This document shows, in pieces, positions 8,480-16,823 of a stretch of DNA of 64,000 bases (the stretch's first letter is position 1; each line of letters opens with the position of its first letter). This DNA comes from Novosphingobium aerophilum. Its GTDB lineage: Bacteria; Pseudomonadota; Alphaproteobacteria; Sphingomonadales; Sphingomonadaceae. The position numbers were made by a program, and so were the translations under genes. Where the stretch lies: assembly GCF_014230305.1 (NCBI RefSeq), contig NZ_JACLAU010000006.1, positions 108,083 through 172,082 on the forward strand, read 5' to 3'. The notes under the pieces were generated by a model. The model was not told the DNA's origin. It worked only from the letters and a program-made list of their open reading frames with translations, and made no database searches.

Positions 8480-11400
8480 GCCCCGCCCCCGTAGGCGTTG
8501 ACGGCGAACTCCTCGACCTTCTCGCGGATCGTCTTGGTCTCACCGATACCGTGGTCGGTCAGGATGCGGCGGACCTGCTGGCGGAGAGACCTGAGATAGG
8601 CTTCCATGTGCGCGAAGGCGGGCTGGGTGGCGGCGGCATCGGCATAGACCGCGCCGATGGCGATGGCGGCTGCCTGCAAGGTCTCGTGGGCGGTGTCCGT
8701 TGCTATGGCCTCCATGATGCGCAGGATCGAAAAGGCGTTCTCATCCATGCCAAGCTCGGCGTGTGCACCCTGCTCGGCCTGAATGTCGCCGGTCAGCCCC
8801 TCGAAGTCCGATAGGCCATCGGCGGCGGCGATCTGGCCAGCCTCGAAGCGGCGGATGATCTCCAGCACCCGTTCGGAGAAGCGGCCATATTGTGCGGGGT
8901 TCTTGTCCACCAGTTCGCGGGTGACTCGGCGTAGCTCGGCGGACTTTCGGACGAACGCCTCGACCAGCTCGCCCTCGTCTTTGCCGCCAGTGTCGAAGTC
9001 ATCGGCAAAGTTCGGATCGGTGATGTTGCGCAGCCGGATGGTGGTCGAGAGGCCGGTCACATGAACGTGCTCTTCCAGCATGTCCCTGATCTTGCCGCTG
9101 TAGCTGCGGTGATCGAGGCTCTCATCCTTCGCGATGGCCTGCGTGGCCAGCCGCAGGAACGCCGCAGCCCATTTCACCTCGGCAGTGAAGTCCAGGATGG
9201 CGGGATCGGGCGAGAGGTCGGCGTAGACCTTGATGAAGGTCCGGGTGAGCCGCTGGAGGTCGAACCACTCATCCTCGCGGCCATCAGCGGCGATCTTGGC
9301 GGCGGCATAGGCTGCGGCCTTCTCGTCCATGCCCTCCAGCCCCATCGCCCGCTTCTGCGCGCGGTAGCGGGCATGGGCTTCCTTGAGGTCGTTGCGCAGC
9401 ACGGCGATGTCGCGCAGCGCATTCTCGACATCATCGGCGCGGTAGGACTTGAGCGCCTCGTCCAGATGGTTGGTGACGCCGATGTAATCGACAATCCGGC
9501 CATTCGGCTTGGCGATCTCGCCGCCATCGGGCAGCTTGATCGAGCAGGTGCGGTTGGTGCGGGCGATGGCCTGGAGCAGGTTGTGCTCCTTGAGCGGCTT
9601 GTCGAGATACATGACGTGCTCGATGGGCGCATCGAACCCGGTGAGCAGCTTGTCGCACACGATCAGGAAGCTCGGCTCCTGCCCGTATGCCTTGAATCGC
9701 CGCTTGGCGTCTTTCTCGGCCTCGGCGTCGAGGTAGAATGCCTCCAGCCCATCGCGCAGCGCCTGCACCTCGGCGATCTCGCTGGGCTTGCCATCCTCCT
9801 GGCTCTTCGAGAAGACGCAGGCGATCATCGCATCGGCCTGTGTCGCTGCCATCTCGGCCTCCGTGCCGCTCTTGGCCAGTTCGGCGGCGATGACGGCGGA
9901 GAGGGCGGCGCGGTAGAGGATCACCGCCTCGCGATCGACCACCACGATCTGCGCCTTGAAGCCATCTGGCCGGCAGACCTGCTTGAAGTGCTCCCATATG
10001 TCGTAAGCGATCAGCCGGATGCGCTCGGGGTGCTTGGCGATGGTCGCCACGGTCAGACCCTTGCGCTTCAGCTCCTCGCGCTTGTCGTCCGCCAGATCGA
10101 CAAACCAGCGGTCGAACAGGATGTCGATCTCGGCCTCGTTGATCGACCAGTCCGCCTTGCGGCCTTCATAGAGGATCGGAACGGTCGCCCCATCGCGCAC
10201 CGCATCGTCGATGCCATATTTGTCGAGGTAGCCTTCGCCGACGACGCTGAAGCGGGCGTAGGTATCCTTGTCGGTCGATTTGATGGGTGTGCCGGTGAAG
10301 CCATAGAAGTGGGCATCGGGCAGCGTCGCTTGCAGGAACGCGCCCAAGTCCTTCTCCTGCGTGCGGTGGCATTCGTCGACGAGCACGATCCAGTTGGCGG
10401 AGTTGGGGATCGCCTCCTTCGATCCGGCGAACTTGAAGATGGTCGAGAGCAGGATCTGGCCATTGCCACCCCGGCTCACCGCCTCGCGCAGCGCGGCGAC
10501 CGATCCGCATTGCACCGGATTGGGCAGCCCGCAGGCGACGAAGGTCTTGCTGATCTGGTCGTCGAGGTCGATCCGGTCGGTCAGCACCAGGATGTTGGGG
10601 TTGGCCAGCGTTGGCGCGTCGAGCGTCAGGTGAGTCTTCAGCTTGAGCGCGAGGAACACCATCGTCAGGCTCTTGCCGCTGCCCTGCGTGTGCCAGATCA
10701 GCCCCTTGCGGTGCTCGCCCGCCGCAACGCGCTCCACCGCCTTGTTGACCGCGCGGAACTGCTGGTAGCGACAGACCTTCTTGATCTTGCGGCCCGTCTC
10801 CGGGTCCACCTCGAACACTATGAAGTGCGCCAGCAGGTCGAGCAGACGCGACGGCTCGCACAAGCACCACAGGTCTTTGGAGAGGTCGTCCGGGAAGTCG
10901 GCGCGGGTGCGCGGCCAAGCATCGGGCCACGGGGCATAGAACTGCGCCGGGCTACCCGTCGCACCGTAGAGCGTCGCCATGCCATCGGTCACGATGTTGA
11001 AGGCGTTGGGCGCGAACAAGCGCGGGATGTCGCGCTCATACTGCTTGATCTGCTCGAAGGCTTCCTCGGCCCGCGCTGTAGCTTTCAGCGGCGACTTGGC
11101 CTCGATCACCACCAGCGGGATGCCGTTCACGAACAGCACCACATCGGGCACGCGCGGGCGCTGGGCGGCGACGCGGAACTGGCGGGTGACGTGGAACTGG
11201 TTGCGGGCGGGGTTCTTGAAGTCGATCAGCGTGATCGGGCTGTCGCGGTTCTCGCCAGTCAGGCGGCGAGAATAGCCGCCGCGCAGCTTGCGCTGCCAGT
11301 CCTCGTTGTCGGACAGGGTGGCAAGGTCGGCGTAGATCGCCTCGGCGTCCGCCTCGCCAATGCCGTTGAGGTCGCGCAGCGCCGCGATCAGCACGGGTTT

Positions 11401-11520
11401 GAGGATGACCCGGTTTTCCTCCACCCGCATTGCTAAGGCGGCGGCGGGCGAAAGCGCCTGCCAGCCCATCGCCACCAGCGCATCGAGCGCGGGCTTCTCG
11501 GCAAGGCGATATTCGCTCAT
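8476..11520 (-). CDS. hsdR: Type I restriction enzyme, restriction/translocation subunit R
   Basis: Motor and nuclease subunit that translocates and cuts unmodified DNA together with HsdM and HsdS. 1014 residues, normal length. The N-terminal nuclease domain has PDVVLFVNGIPLVVIEAK (Asp126, Glu140, Lys142) and QIKQYERD (about 158-164). Superfamily 2 helicase motifs follow: Walker A TQGSGKS (278-284), DECH (381-384), GFTGTPI (about 407-413), and LLTGFDAPIEHVMYLDKPL and QAIARTNRT further on. The C-terminal helical part would bind the methylase. Start ATG 11520 overlaps the hsdS stop by four bases. All key motifs are present, so it appears active. Confidence 0.96.
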   Translation of the reverse strand: MSEYRLAEKPALDALVAMGWQALSPAAALAMRVEENRVILKPVLIAALRDLNGIGEADAEAIYADLATLSDNEDWQRKLRGGYSRRLTGENRDSPITLIDFKNPARNQFHVTRQFRVAAQRPRVPDVVLFVNGIPLVVIEAKSPLKATARAEEAFEQIKQYERDIPRLFAPNAFNIVTDGMATLYGATGSPAQFYAPWPDAWPRTRADFPDDLSKDLWCLCEPSRLLDLLAHFIVFEVDPETGRKIKKVCRYQQFRAVNKAVERVAAGEHRKGLIWHTQGSGKSLTMVFLALKLKTHLTLDAPTLANPNILVLTDRIDLDDQISKTFVACGLPNPVQCGSVAALREAVSRGGNGQILLSTIFKFAGSKEAIPNSANWIVLVDECHRTQEKDLGAFLQATLPDAHFYGFTGTPIKSTDKDTYARFSVVGEGYLDKYGIDDAVRDGATVPILYEGRKADWSINEAEIDILFDRWFVDLADDKREELKRKGLTVATIAKHPERIRLIAYDIWEHFKQVCRPDGFKAQIVVVDREAVILYRAALSAVIAAELAKSGTEAEMAATQADAMIACVFSKSQEDGKPSEIAEVQALRDGLEAFYLDAEAEKDAKRRFKAYGQEPSFLIVCDKLLTGFDAPIEHVMYLDKPLKEHNLLQAIARTNRTCSIKLPDGGEIAKPNGRIVDYIGVTNHLDEALKSYRADDVENALRDIAVLRNDLKEAHARYRAQKRAMGLEGMDEKAAAYAAAKIAADGREDEWFDLQRLTRTFIKVYADLSPDPAILDFTAEVKWAAAFLRLATQAIAKDESLDHRSYSGKIRDMLEEHVHVTGLSTTIRLRNITDPNFADDFDTGGKDEGELVEAFVRKSAELRRVTRELVDKNPAQYGRFSERVLEIIRRFEAGQIAAADGLSDFEGLTGDIQAEQGAHAELGMDENAFSILRIMEAIATDTAHETLQAAAIAIGAVYADAAATQPAFAHMEAYLRSLRQQVRRILTDHGIGETKTIREKVEEFAVNAYGGGA

Positions 11521-12779
11521 GCAGGCACCCGCACGCGACCGGAGAGAAGGTCTGACATGAGGGCCTGCTTTGTCGCGGTCAGATTTGCGACCGACGCCTT
11601 CGCTTGCATGGCAACATCAGCCGCAGCCGCTAAGGTTTCGGCCAGTTCGATCATCACGGAAGGTGGCGGCACGGGGATTTGCAGGGGCCGCAGGGTCTGG
11701 AGGTTGATGTTCTTCTGCGCGTTCTGCGTCGCTGCTCGGTCCAGCGCAGCCTTGAAGCAAGTTAGCACCGAGTAGAGCCAGAACGGGTTCACATCGGGAT
11801 TTGCCTCAATGCCTACGACACTGTCCGGACAGGCTACCGGATAGGCCGCGATGGCGAAGTCGCCGATATTGGCTGCGATGGTGGTCATTATGGTGCCCGC
11901 TGCAAACACCCGGCTGACCCCCACGCCAAGATCGTTCAACGTCTGCGTATGGCGCGTGATGTAATCGCCAGCAGCGGTGATGTCCCCGGTCTGGATGAAC
12001 GGCGTTGAACCGCCGAAGTATCGAGGATCGTTGCGAGGCCGGATTGAGAACTTGCCGCGCTCGACGCTCGCAAGTGCTTCAAGAGGAAGGACGGTCCAGT
12101 CAGGCGGTAGGTCGATGACAGTTCCATCGGGCGCGACGTTGAGCAGGTCATGTCGCATCGTCTTGCTGGCCCGCAGCAAAGACGACGCGACCGCGTCCGC
12201 CGCCGCAATCGCCTCATCCACCGACCGCAGCACCTCGGCGATCCGCCGCTGCTCGTCGAGCGGGGGGAGGTCGATGGGTAAATCCCGAAGTGTCGTGATC
12301 TTGAGGTTCGACAGTCCAGTAGTGCCTTGCACCGCATCGGAAATGGCAGTCTGCACACCGGGCGCAACCACCGCGAAATACAGGAAGTCAGGGTCAACGG
12401 CTTCGCGCCGGGGACGCAAGCCGAACAGCAGCGAAGCGTAGAGATAGCGGCCCGGTTCATCGACCTGCACCGCGTTGCCGATCCGGGCAGGGTTCCCATT
12501 CGACCCGACCATCAGGATGTCACCCGTCTGCACTGTGCTCGACGCGATGGCAGAGGGTTTGAGGCCGTGGAGCCATAAAAGGTCGTCTATTTCCAAGCGG
12601 GCTTGGACGTTTCTGATCCCAAGCACGGGTAGTGCGCCGTCAACCGGGTCGCGGCGCTCATTGTCGCTTCCCCAACTCGTCCCGCGTGAGATGTCAGCGA
12701 CATCACCAAGACGGAATGAGCGCCAGCCGTCTGGTAAGCTGTCTGTCGGTCGTTCCAGTTCCGCCACGTCACTCGACAT
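11517..12779 (-). CDS. hsdS: Type I restriction enzyme, specificity subunit S
   Basis: Recognises the bipartite DNA target for the HsdM/HsdR complex. 420 residues with the classical two target-recognition domains. TRD1 begins LPDGWRSFRLGDVADISRG and ends in the conserved helical spacer PLDEQRRIAEVLRSVDEAIAAADAV (about 172-197). TRD2 begins LPPDWTVLPLEALASVERG and ends IPVPPPSVMIELAETLAAAADV followed by ALMSDLLSGRVRVP. Both spacer helices are intact. Start at 12779 overlaps the end of hsdM by 11 bases; the stop overlaps the hsdR start. The target sequence cannot be deduced. Confidence 0.94.
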   Translation of the reverse strand: MSSDVAELERPTDSLPDGWRSFRLGDVADISRGTSWGSDNERRDPVDGALPVLGIRNVQARLEIDDLLWLHGLKPSAIASSTVQTGDILMVGSNGNPARIGNAVQVDEPGRYLYASLLFGLRPRREAVDPDFLYFAVVAPGVQTAISDAVQGTTGLSNLKITTLRDLPIDLPPLDEQRRIAEVLRSVDEAIAAADAVASSLLRASKTMRHDLLNVAPDGTVIDLPPDWTVLPLEALASVERGKFSIRPRNDPRYFGGSTPFIQTGDITAAGDYITRHTQTLNDLGVGVSRVFAAGTIMTTIAANIGDFAIAAYPVACPDSVVGIEANPDVNPFWLYSVLTCFKAALDRAATQNAQKNINLQTLRPLQIPVPPPSVMIELAETLAAAADVAMQAKASVANLTATKQALMSDLLSGRVRVPA

Positions 12780-14268
12780 AGCCGAGCCTCCGCAGGTGGC
12801 CGAACATCACGGTTTCGGCCTCGTTACGCTGGGCGATCAGGTCTTGCAGCTTGGCGACTTCCGCCGCGACATCGACCGCCTCGGCATCCGCCCCGGTCTG
12901 GACATAGCGGCTGATGTTGAGGTTGTGGCCGTTGGCGCCGATCTCGGCCACCGGCACCACGCGGGCCAGCTTGTCGATGTCGGCAAAGCCGTGGACGGCA
13001 TCGGCCAGCGTGCGGATATGATCGTCGGTCAGGAAGTTCTGCGCCTTGCCGGGCGTGTAGGTGGCATCGCCGTTGACGATCAGCACCTTGCCGCGCCGGT
13101 CGGCGGGCCTCTTCTTGTGACAGATCAGCAGGGCGGCAGGGATGCCCGCACCGTAGAACAGGTTCGGGGCCAGCCCCACCACCGCCTCAATCACGTCTGC
13201 GGCCAGCATGGCCTCCCTGATGCGCCCCTCGGCCCCGCCACGGAACAAGACGCCGTGCGGCACCACCACCGCCAGCACGCCGCCGTCCTTGAGGCTGGCG
13301 AGCATGTGCTGGACGAACGCAAGATCACCATAGCCCTTGGGCGGGCAGCCATACTCGTCGCGCCCGAACGGGTCACCGTTCTGCCAGACCTCATAGCCCC
13401 ACACCTTTTCCGAGAACGGCGGGTTGGCCAGCACCCGATCATACGCGCCCACGCCCTCGACGAACTCGCGGGCCTTGGGGTCATACCGCTTGGGTGAGAG
13501 GATCGTGTCGCCCTTGGCGATGAAGGCGTCGTCCACGTCGTGCAGGAACAGGTTGATCTGCGCGATGCCCCAGGTAGCGAAGTTCTTCTCCTGCCCATAG
13601 AGCGACAGGCCGCGGGCATCCTCGCCGCGATCCTTCACATACTGCACCGCCTCGAGCAGCATGCCCGCCGACCCGCAGGTGGGATCGTAGACCGACATGC
13701 CGGGCCGGGGCTGCACGATCTCGACCATCAGCCGCACGATCGACCGGGGGGTGTAAAACTCGCCCCCTTTCTTGCCGGCACCCTCTGCGAACATCTTGAT
13801 GAGGTAGAGATAGGCGTCGCCCAGCATGTCGGCGGGCACGTCGGCGTTGCGCAGCCGGTGCTTCTCGAAGTGGTTAAGCAGCTTCTCCAGCAGCGCGTCG
13901 GAGAAGCGATCCTGATTGGCGAAGTCCACATCGCCGAACACGCCCTTGAGCCGCAGGTTGGCGTCTTCGATGGCGGCCAGCGCATTGTTCAGCCGCTGGC
14001 CGATTTGCGTGGAATGCTGGCGCACGGCCTCCCACCGGTGCGCCGCAGGGATGTCGAAGCGGTGCTCGTCAGGATCGGCCGCCTCGTCCGCATCCCCGGT
14101 CTCGGCCAGGAGCGCCTCGTACTCCTCCTGCCACACGTCGCAGAGCCGGCGGTAGAACAGCAAGCCGAAGATATACTGCTTGTAGTCGGCGGCATCGACG
14201 GTGCCCCGGAGAATGTCCGCCGCGCCCCAGAGGTGCCGTTCGAGTTCCTGCTGGGTGAGCTTGGCCAT
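12769..14268 (-). CDS. hsdM: Type I restriction enzyme, N6-adenine methyltransferase subunit M
   Basis: Modifies the HsdS target with SAM and is also needed for restriction. 499 residues from ATG 14268 (MAKLTQQELERHLW), which has an AAGGAA ribosome-binding site; a longer frame starting at 14331 lacks one. The N-terminal HsdM helical domain (1-150) is followed by the methylase core: the SAM-binding motif DPTCGSAG (195-202) and catalytic NPPF (282-285), with GGEFYTPRSIVRLMVEI just before. First gene of the minus-strand hsdM-hsdS-hsdR-ygjP operon; its promoter must lie in 14269-14424, shared with the divergent gene at 14425. Confidence 0.96.
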   Translation of the reverse strand: MAKLTQQELERHLWGAADILRGTVDAADYKQYIFGLLFYRRLCDVWQEEYEALLAETGDADEAADPDEHRFDIPAAHRWEAVRQHSTQIGQRLNNALAAIEDANLRLKGVFGDVDFANQDRFSDALLEKLLNHFEKHRLRNADVPADMLGDAYLYLIKMFAEGAGKKGGEFYTPRSIVRLMVEIVQPRPGMSVYDPTCGSAGMLLEAVQYVKDRGEDARGLSLYGQEKNFATWGIAQINLFLHDVDDAFIAKGDTILSPKRYDPKAREFVEGVGAYDRVLANPPFSEKVWGYEVWQNGDPFGRDEYGCPPKGYGDLAFVQHMLASLKDGGVLAVVVPHGVLFRGGAEGRIREAMLAADVIEAVVGLAPNLFYGAGIPAALLICHKKRPADRRGKVLIVNGDATYTPGKAQNFLTDDHIRTLADAVHGFADIDKLARVVPVAEIGANGHNLNISRYVQTGADAEAVDVAAEVAKLQDLIAQRNEAETVMFGHLRRLGYVE

Positions 14269-14424
14269 CGGTTCCTTCGTCGTATTCGATATTTTTCGGT
14301 ATCGGCGGCATACATCCACAGACAGCCGCATGAAACGGTCTATCGTGGTTCATGGCGGAAAGTCAGGCATCATGGCGATCATGGCCGCAACGACTTGTCC
14401 GGCCGAGGATCAGGATCGAAATGC

Positions 14425-15117
14425 ATGGACCGCAGCACCCCATCGCACGAGCAGGTGCGCCAACTAGTCAGTGAGCATATGGACCAGCTACATGGTCGCG
14501 GTGCGCCCCAGGCTGACCCACTCGTCGCTCTCGTCCAACTGCACGATCAGCTTGTCGCGGCGGCGAAGGCCTATGAGGCAGGCCCCCAGCAGCAACGAGA
14601 GGCAGTGTGCGAAGCGATCATTGCTGTCTCGGAGTTTCTGAAGGGGCAGGGCTTCAGCGGCGCAACCCTGGTTCCGCTGAGCCGGGTCGTGTGGGCTATC
14701 GTCGACGTCTGCGATCGTAATCATCCCGATCCGCTGTTCTGTGAGAAACCGTCGAAGACCAAGGGGCGCCGGAATCTGGAGGACGCGGTGCGCAAGGGTC
14801 AAATCGCAGCAATCGCGGACGCCTGGCTTGAGTCATCGAGTGGCGATGAGGGTGACGAAGATGCAAAGCTCAATCGCGCCGCAAGGTACATGTCAGGCGC
14901 TTACTTCGGGGCGCTGAATCGCAAGGCGTTGACAAGCGCCAAATCCTATCAGCGGCAAGCAGGGCACCATGAACTCATCTACAGCGCGTATGCCCAGATG
15001 AGGGACGCTTTGGCCGCAGAGGCTAGAGTCCTCGGCGATGGCCCGGCGAACCTTCGCGCGGCAATTCTCGTGCAGATCAAGGCATTGAACACTAAGGCAG
15101 AAATGCAGAGACGCTGA
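14425..15117 (+). CDS. Hypothetical protein, divergent from hsdM
   Basis: 230 residues from ATG 14425, with AGGATC at a reasonable distance upstream. The protein appears soluble and mostly helical: PLVALVQLHDQLVAAAKAYEAGPQQQREAVCEAIIAVSEFL, then an aromatic/acidic middle (IVDVCDRNHPDPLFCEKPSKTKGRRNLEDAVRKGQIAAIADAWLE) and a helical tail. I find no catalytic motif and do not recognise the family. Its divergent position, about 155 bases from the hsdM start, and the lack of other cargo nearby suggest a gene linked to the restriction system or an independent cargo gene. The open frame continues far upstream, but that part is antisense to hsdM. Confidence 0.65.
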   Translation: MDRSTPSHEQVRQLVSEHMDQLHGRGAPQADPLVALVQLHDQLVAAAKAYEAGPQQQREAVCEAIIAVSEFLKGQGFSGATLVPLSRVVWAIVDVCDRNHPDPLFCEKPSKTKGRRNLEDAVRKGQIAAIADAWLESSSGDEGDEDAKLNRAARYMSGAYFGALNRKALTSAKSYQRQAGHHELIYSAYAQMRDALAAEARVLGDGPANLRAAILVQIKALNTKAEMQRR

Positions 15118-15216
15118 TTTGTATTATATCCCCTGCGAAAAATCCTGAGCGCTGATCGCAGCCCGTTTCCGCCTACTTCCCCGTAATTTCGCCGGGATGC
15201 GGGCGGAGACCAAAAC

Positions 15217-15384
15217 ATGGAACCCATCGCACTCAGTGTGTCGGATGCTGTGAAGGCGTCCGGCCTCGGGAAAACCACCCTGTACGAAGCCATGGCGGAT
15301 GGTCGCTTGGAGACCCGGAAGGTCGGGCGCAAGCGCCTCATCCTGACGCGCTCGCTGCGTCGCCTGATCGAAGGCGGGGTGTGA
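15217..15384 (+). CDS. AlpA-type helix-turn-helix DNA-binding protein
   Basis: 55 residues. LSVSDAVKASGLGKTTLYEAMADGRLETRKVGRKRLILTRSLRRLIEG is a MerR-like/excisionase fold (HTH_17 type), with the recognition helix around SGLGKTTLYEAM and a wing around GRLETRKVGRK. Proteins of this type activate integrase genes or act as excision factors in P4-like satellites and other islands. It heads the replication block, and its stop overlaps a GTG start for the next gene. A directionality role is inferred from size, fold and context. Confidence 0.82.
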   Translation: MEPIALSVSDAVKASGLGKTTLYEAMADGRLETRKVGRKRLILTRSLRRLIEGGV

Positions 15385-15572
15385 GCATGACCCAAAAAAG
15401 CAAAACCCCGGCTGGCACCGGGGCTTCGCGCGTTCGCTTGGACGGCTGGACGCACTCGCTCGATAACCTCGCCGCCTCCCGGGTGCAATTCCTGATTGCA
15501 GCATACAACGTCCGGCCGGAACTGGCCGCGATGATCGCCGTGCTCGCATTCGAGGGGCACGGACATGGCTGA
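15381..15572 (+). CDS. Small hypothetical protein in the island replication block
   Basis: About 61-63 residues, starting either at GTG 15381 (overlapping the AlpA-type stop) or ATG 15387. It has a basic N-terminus followed by SLDNLAASRVQFLIAAYNVRPELAAMIAVLAFEG, a helical pattern. It overlaps the next gene by 8 bases. The tight overlaps on both sides support it as a real gene. Function unknown; not a recognised family. Confidence 0.6.
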   Translation: MSMTQKSKTPAGTGASRVRLDGWTHSLDNLAASRVQFLIAAYNVRPELAAMIAVLAFEGHGHG

Positions 15573-15876
15573 CCGCTATCCCGACATTCCCGGAGCGAAA
15601 GGCCCGGACGGCACCAGCCAAGAAGCTGCCAAGGCCACCGAGCTTCACGTCTCCTACCTTCGCCGGGTCGCCATGCGTGCGCTGGACAGGTTGGGCGAGG
15701 CAACGGTGCTCGAAGCGGTCGACTTTGCCAAGGTCAGCCGCGAAAGCCTGCAACCGCGCTTCTCCGAATTGAGAGCCATGGGCCTCGTCGAGCCGACAGG
15801 AGCGCGGCGTCGCAACCCCTCGGGGAAGCGCGCCGCGGTCCTCCGCCTGACCGAAAAAGGGAGGGCCGCGCTGTGA
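15565..15876 (+). CDS. Winged-helix protein of the island
   Basis: 103 residues. After an acidic start, LGEATVLEAVDFAKVSRESLQPRFSELRAMGLVEPTGARRRNPSGKRAAVLRLTEKGRAAL has the helix-turn-helix plus wing pattern typical of MarR/PadR-like winged helices: SRESLQPRFSELRAMGLV as recognition helix and hairpin, LTEKGRAAL as the last strand and helix. Probably a DNA-binding regulator or replication accessory protein. Its stop overlaps the GTG start of the Toprim gene, so it belongs to the same operon. Confidence 0.7.
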   Translation: MADRYPDIPGAKGPDGTSQEAAKATELHVSYLRRVAMRALDRLGEATVLEAVDFAKVSRESLQPRFSELRAMGLVEPTGARRRNPSGKRAAVLRLTEKGRAAL

Positions 15877-16823
15877 CCAACCCTGTGTTGGAGTTTATCG
15901 ACGCGATGGGGGCGGCGGGAATCCGCCCCCTGGAGCCAATCACCGACAAGTTGGCAGCGGGCGAGCCTGTCCGCTTTCGCGCAGATGGCGACAAGCCCGG
16001 ACGGCGCAACGGCTGGGCGTGGCTGCACCTCGATGGCGTGCCGGCGGGCGTGTTCCGGCATTACCGGCTGGGCGTGCGGGCAGTGTGGCGGGCGGGGAGC
16101 AATTCCCGCTCGCTGTCACCAGCCGAGCGGCGCGCGATCGTGGCTCAGGCCCGCGAGAGCGAGGCCCGCCGCAGGGCGGAAACCGAGGCCAAACAGGAGG
16201 CCGCGGCTGGCATCGCCCGTGATCTTTGGCGCAGGGGCCGCAAGGCCGATCCGGCGCACGGGTATCTCACGCGCAAGGGCTTGCCCCCGTTCGGCATCAG
16301 GCAGCACGGTGAGGCGCTGATCGTCCCGATGGTCGATTGCGACTTTCGCCTGTGGAACGTCCAGCGCGTTTATCCGAACGGGCGCAAACTGTTCCTGTCG
16401 GGCGGGCGGACCGATGGCCTGTTCTGGTTGCACGGCGCGTTCATGCAGGATGGCAGACCATCGGCTGGGCCGCTGGTGATCGGCGAAGGCTTCGCCACCA
16501 TGGCGGCGGTCCATCATGCGACCGGGCACGGGGTTGTCGCGGCCATGTCGGCGCGCAACCTTGAGACCGTTGCCCGCGCCCTGCGCAAGCTGTTCCCCAG
16601 CCGGACCCTGATCGTCGCATCGGACGATGACCGTCACCTATCGGAGAATATCGGCCTGAAAGCCGCTCAGAGGGCGGCTGAGTCTACCGGTGCGCTGTTG
16701 GCCACCCCGCTGCCCCTTGTCCCGGAAACGCGCTTTACGGCCTCAGGAGCCGACTCTGCGGACATTGCCCCTGCCGAGGTGGCGGCCCGGATCGCGCGGG
16801 CCAGGAGGAGCGGCCATGCGTGA
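15873..16823 (+). CDS. Toprim-domain (primase-like) protein
   Basis: 316 residues from GTG 15873. Residues about 1-70 contain WAWLHLDGVPAGVFRHYRLG, seen in phage and plasmid primase-like proteins. The C-terminal half is a Toprim domain, with the glutamate of GPLVIGEGFATMAAV (Glu205) and the Asp cluster LIVASDDD (251-253). In between is KGLPPFGIRQHGEALIVPMVD. No zinc-finger cysteine cluster is seen at the N-terminus, unlike T7-type primases. With the helicase-like gene just downstream it should provide priming for island replication. Start and stop overlap the neighbouring genes. Confidence 0.85.
   Translation: MTNPVLEFIDAMGAAGIRPLEPITDKLAAGEPVRFRADGDKPGRRNGWAWLHLDGVPAGVFRHYRLGVRAVWRAGSNSRSLSPAERRAIVAQARESEARRRAETEAKQEAAAGIARDLWRRGRKADPAHGYLTRKGLPPFGIRQHGEALIVPMVDCDFRLWNVQRVYPNGRKLFLSGGRTDGLFWLHGAFMQDGRPSAGPLVIGEGFATMAAVHHATGHGVVAAMSARNLETVARALRKLFPSRTLIVASDDDRHLSENIGLKAAQRAAESTGALLATPLPLVPETRFTASGADSADIAPAEVAARIARARRSGHA

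Noticed and set aside
9061..11436. 791-codon open frame antisense to hsdR
   Set aside because: No family match by eye, shadow-like composition, and hsdR on the other strand has every expected motif.
13540..14424. Upstream extension of the hypothetical gene at 14425
   Set aside because: It is antisense to hsdM. The internal ATG at 14425 has a reasonable ribosome-binding site.
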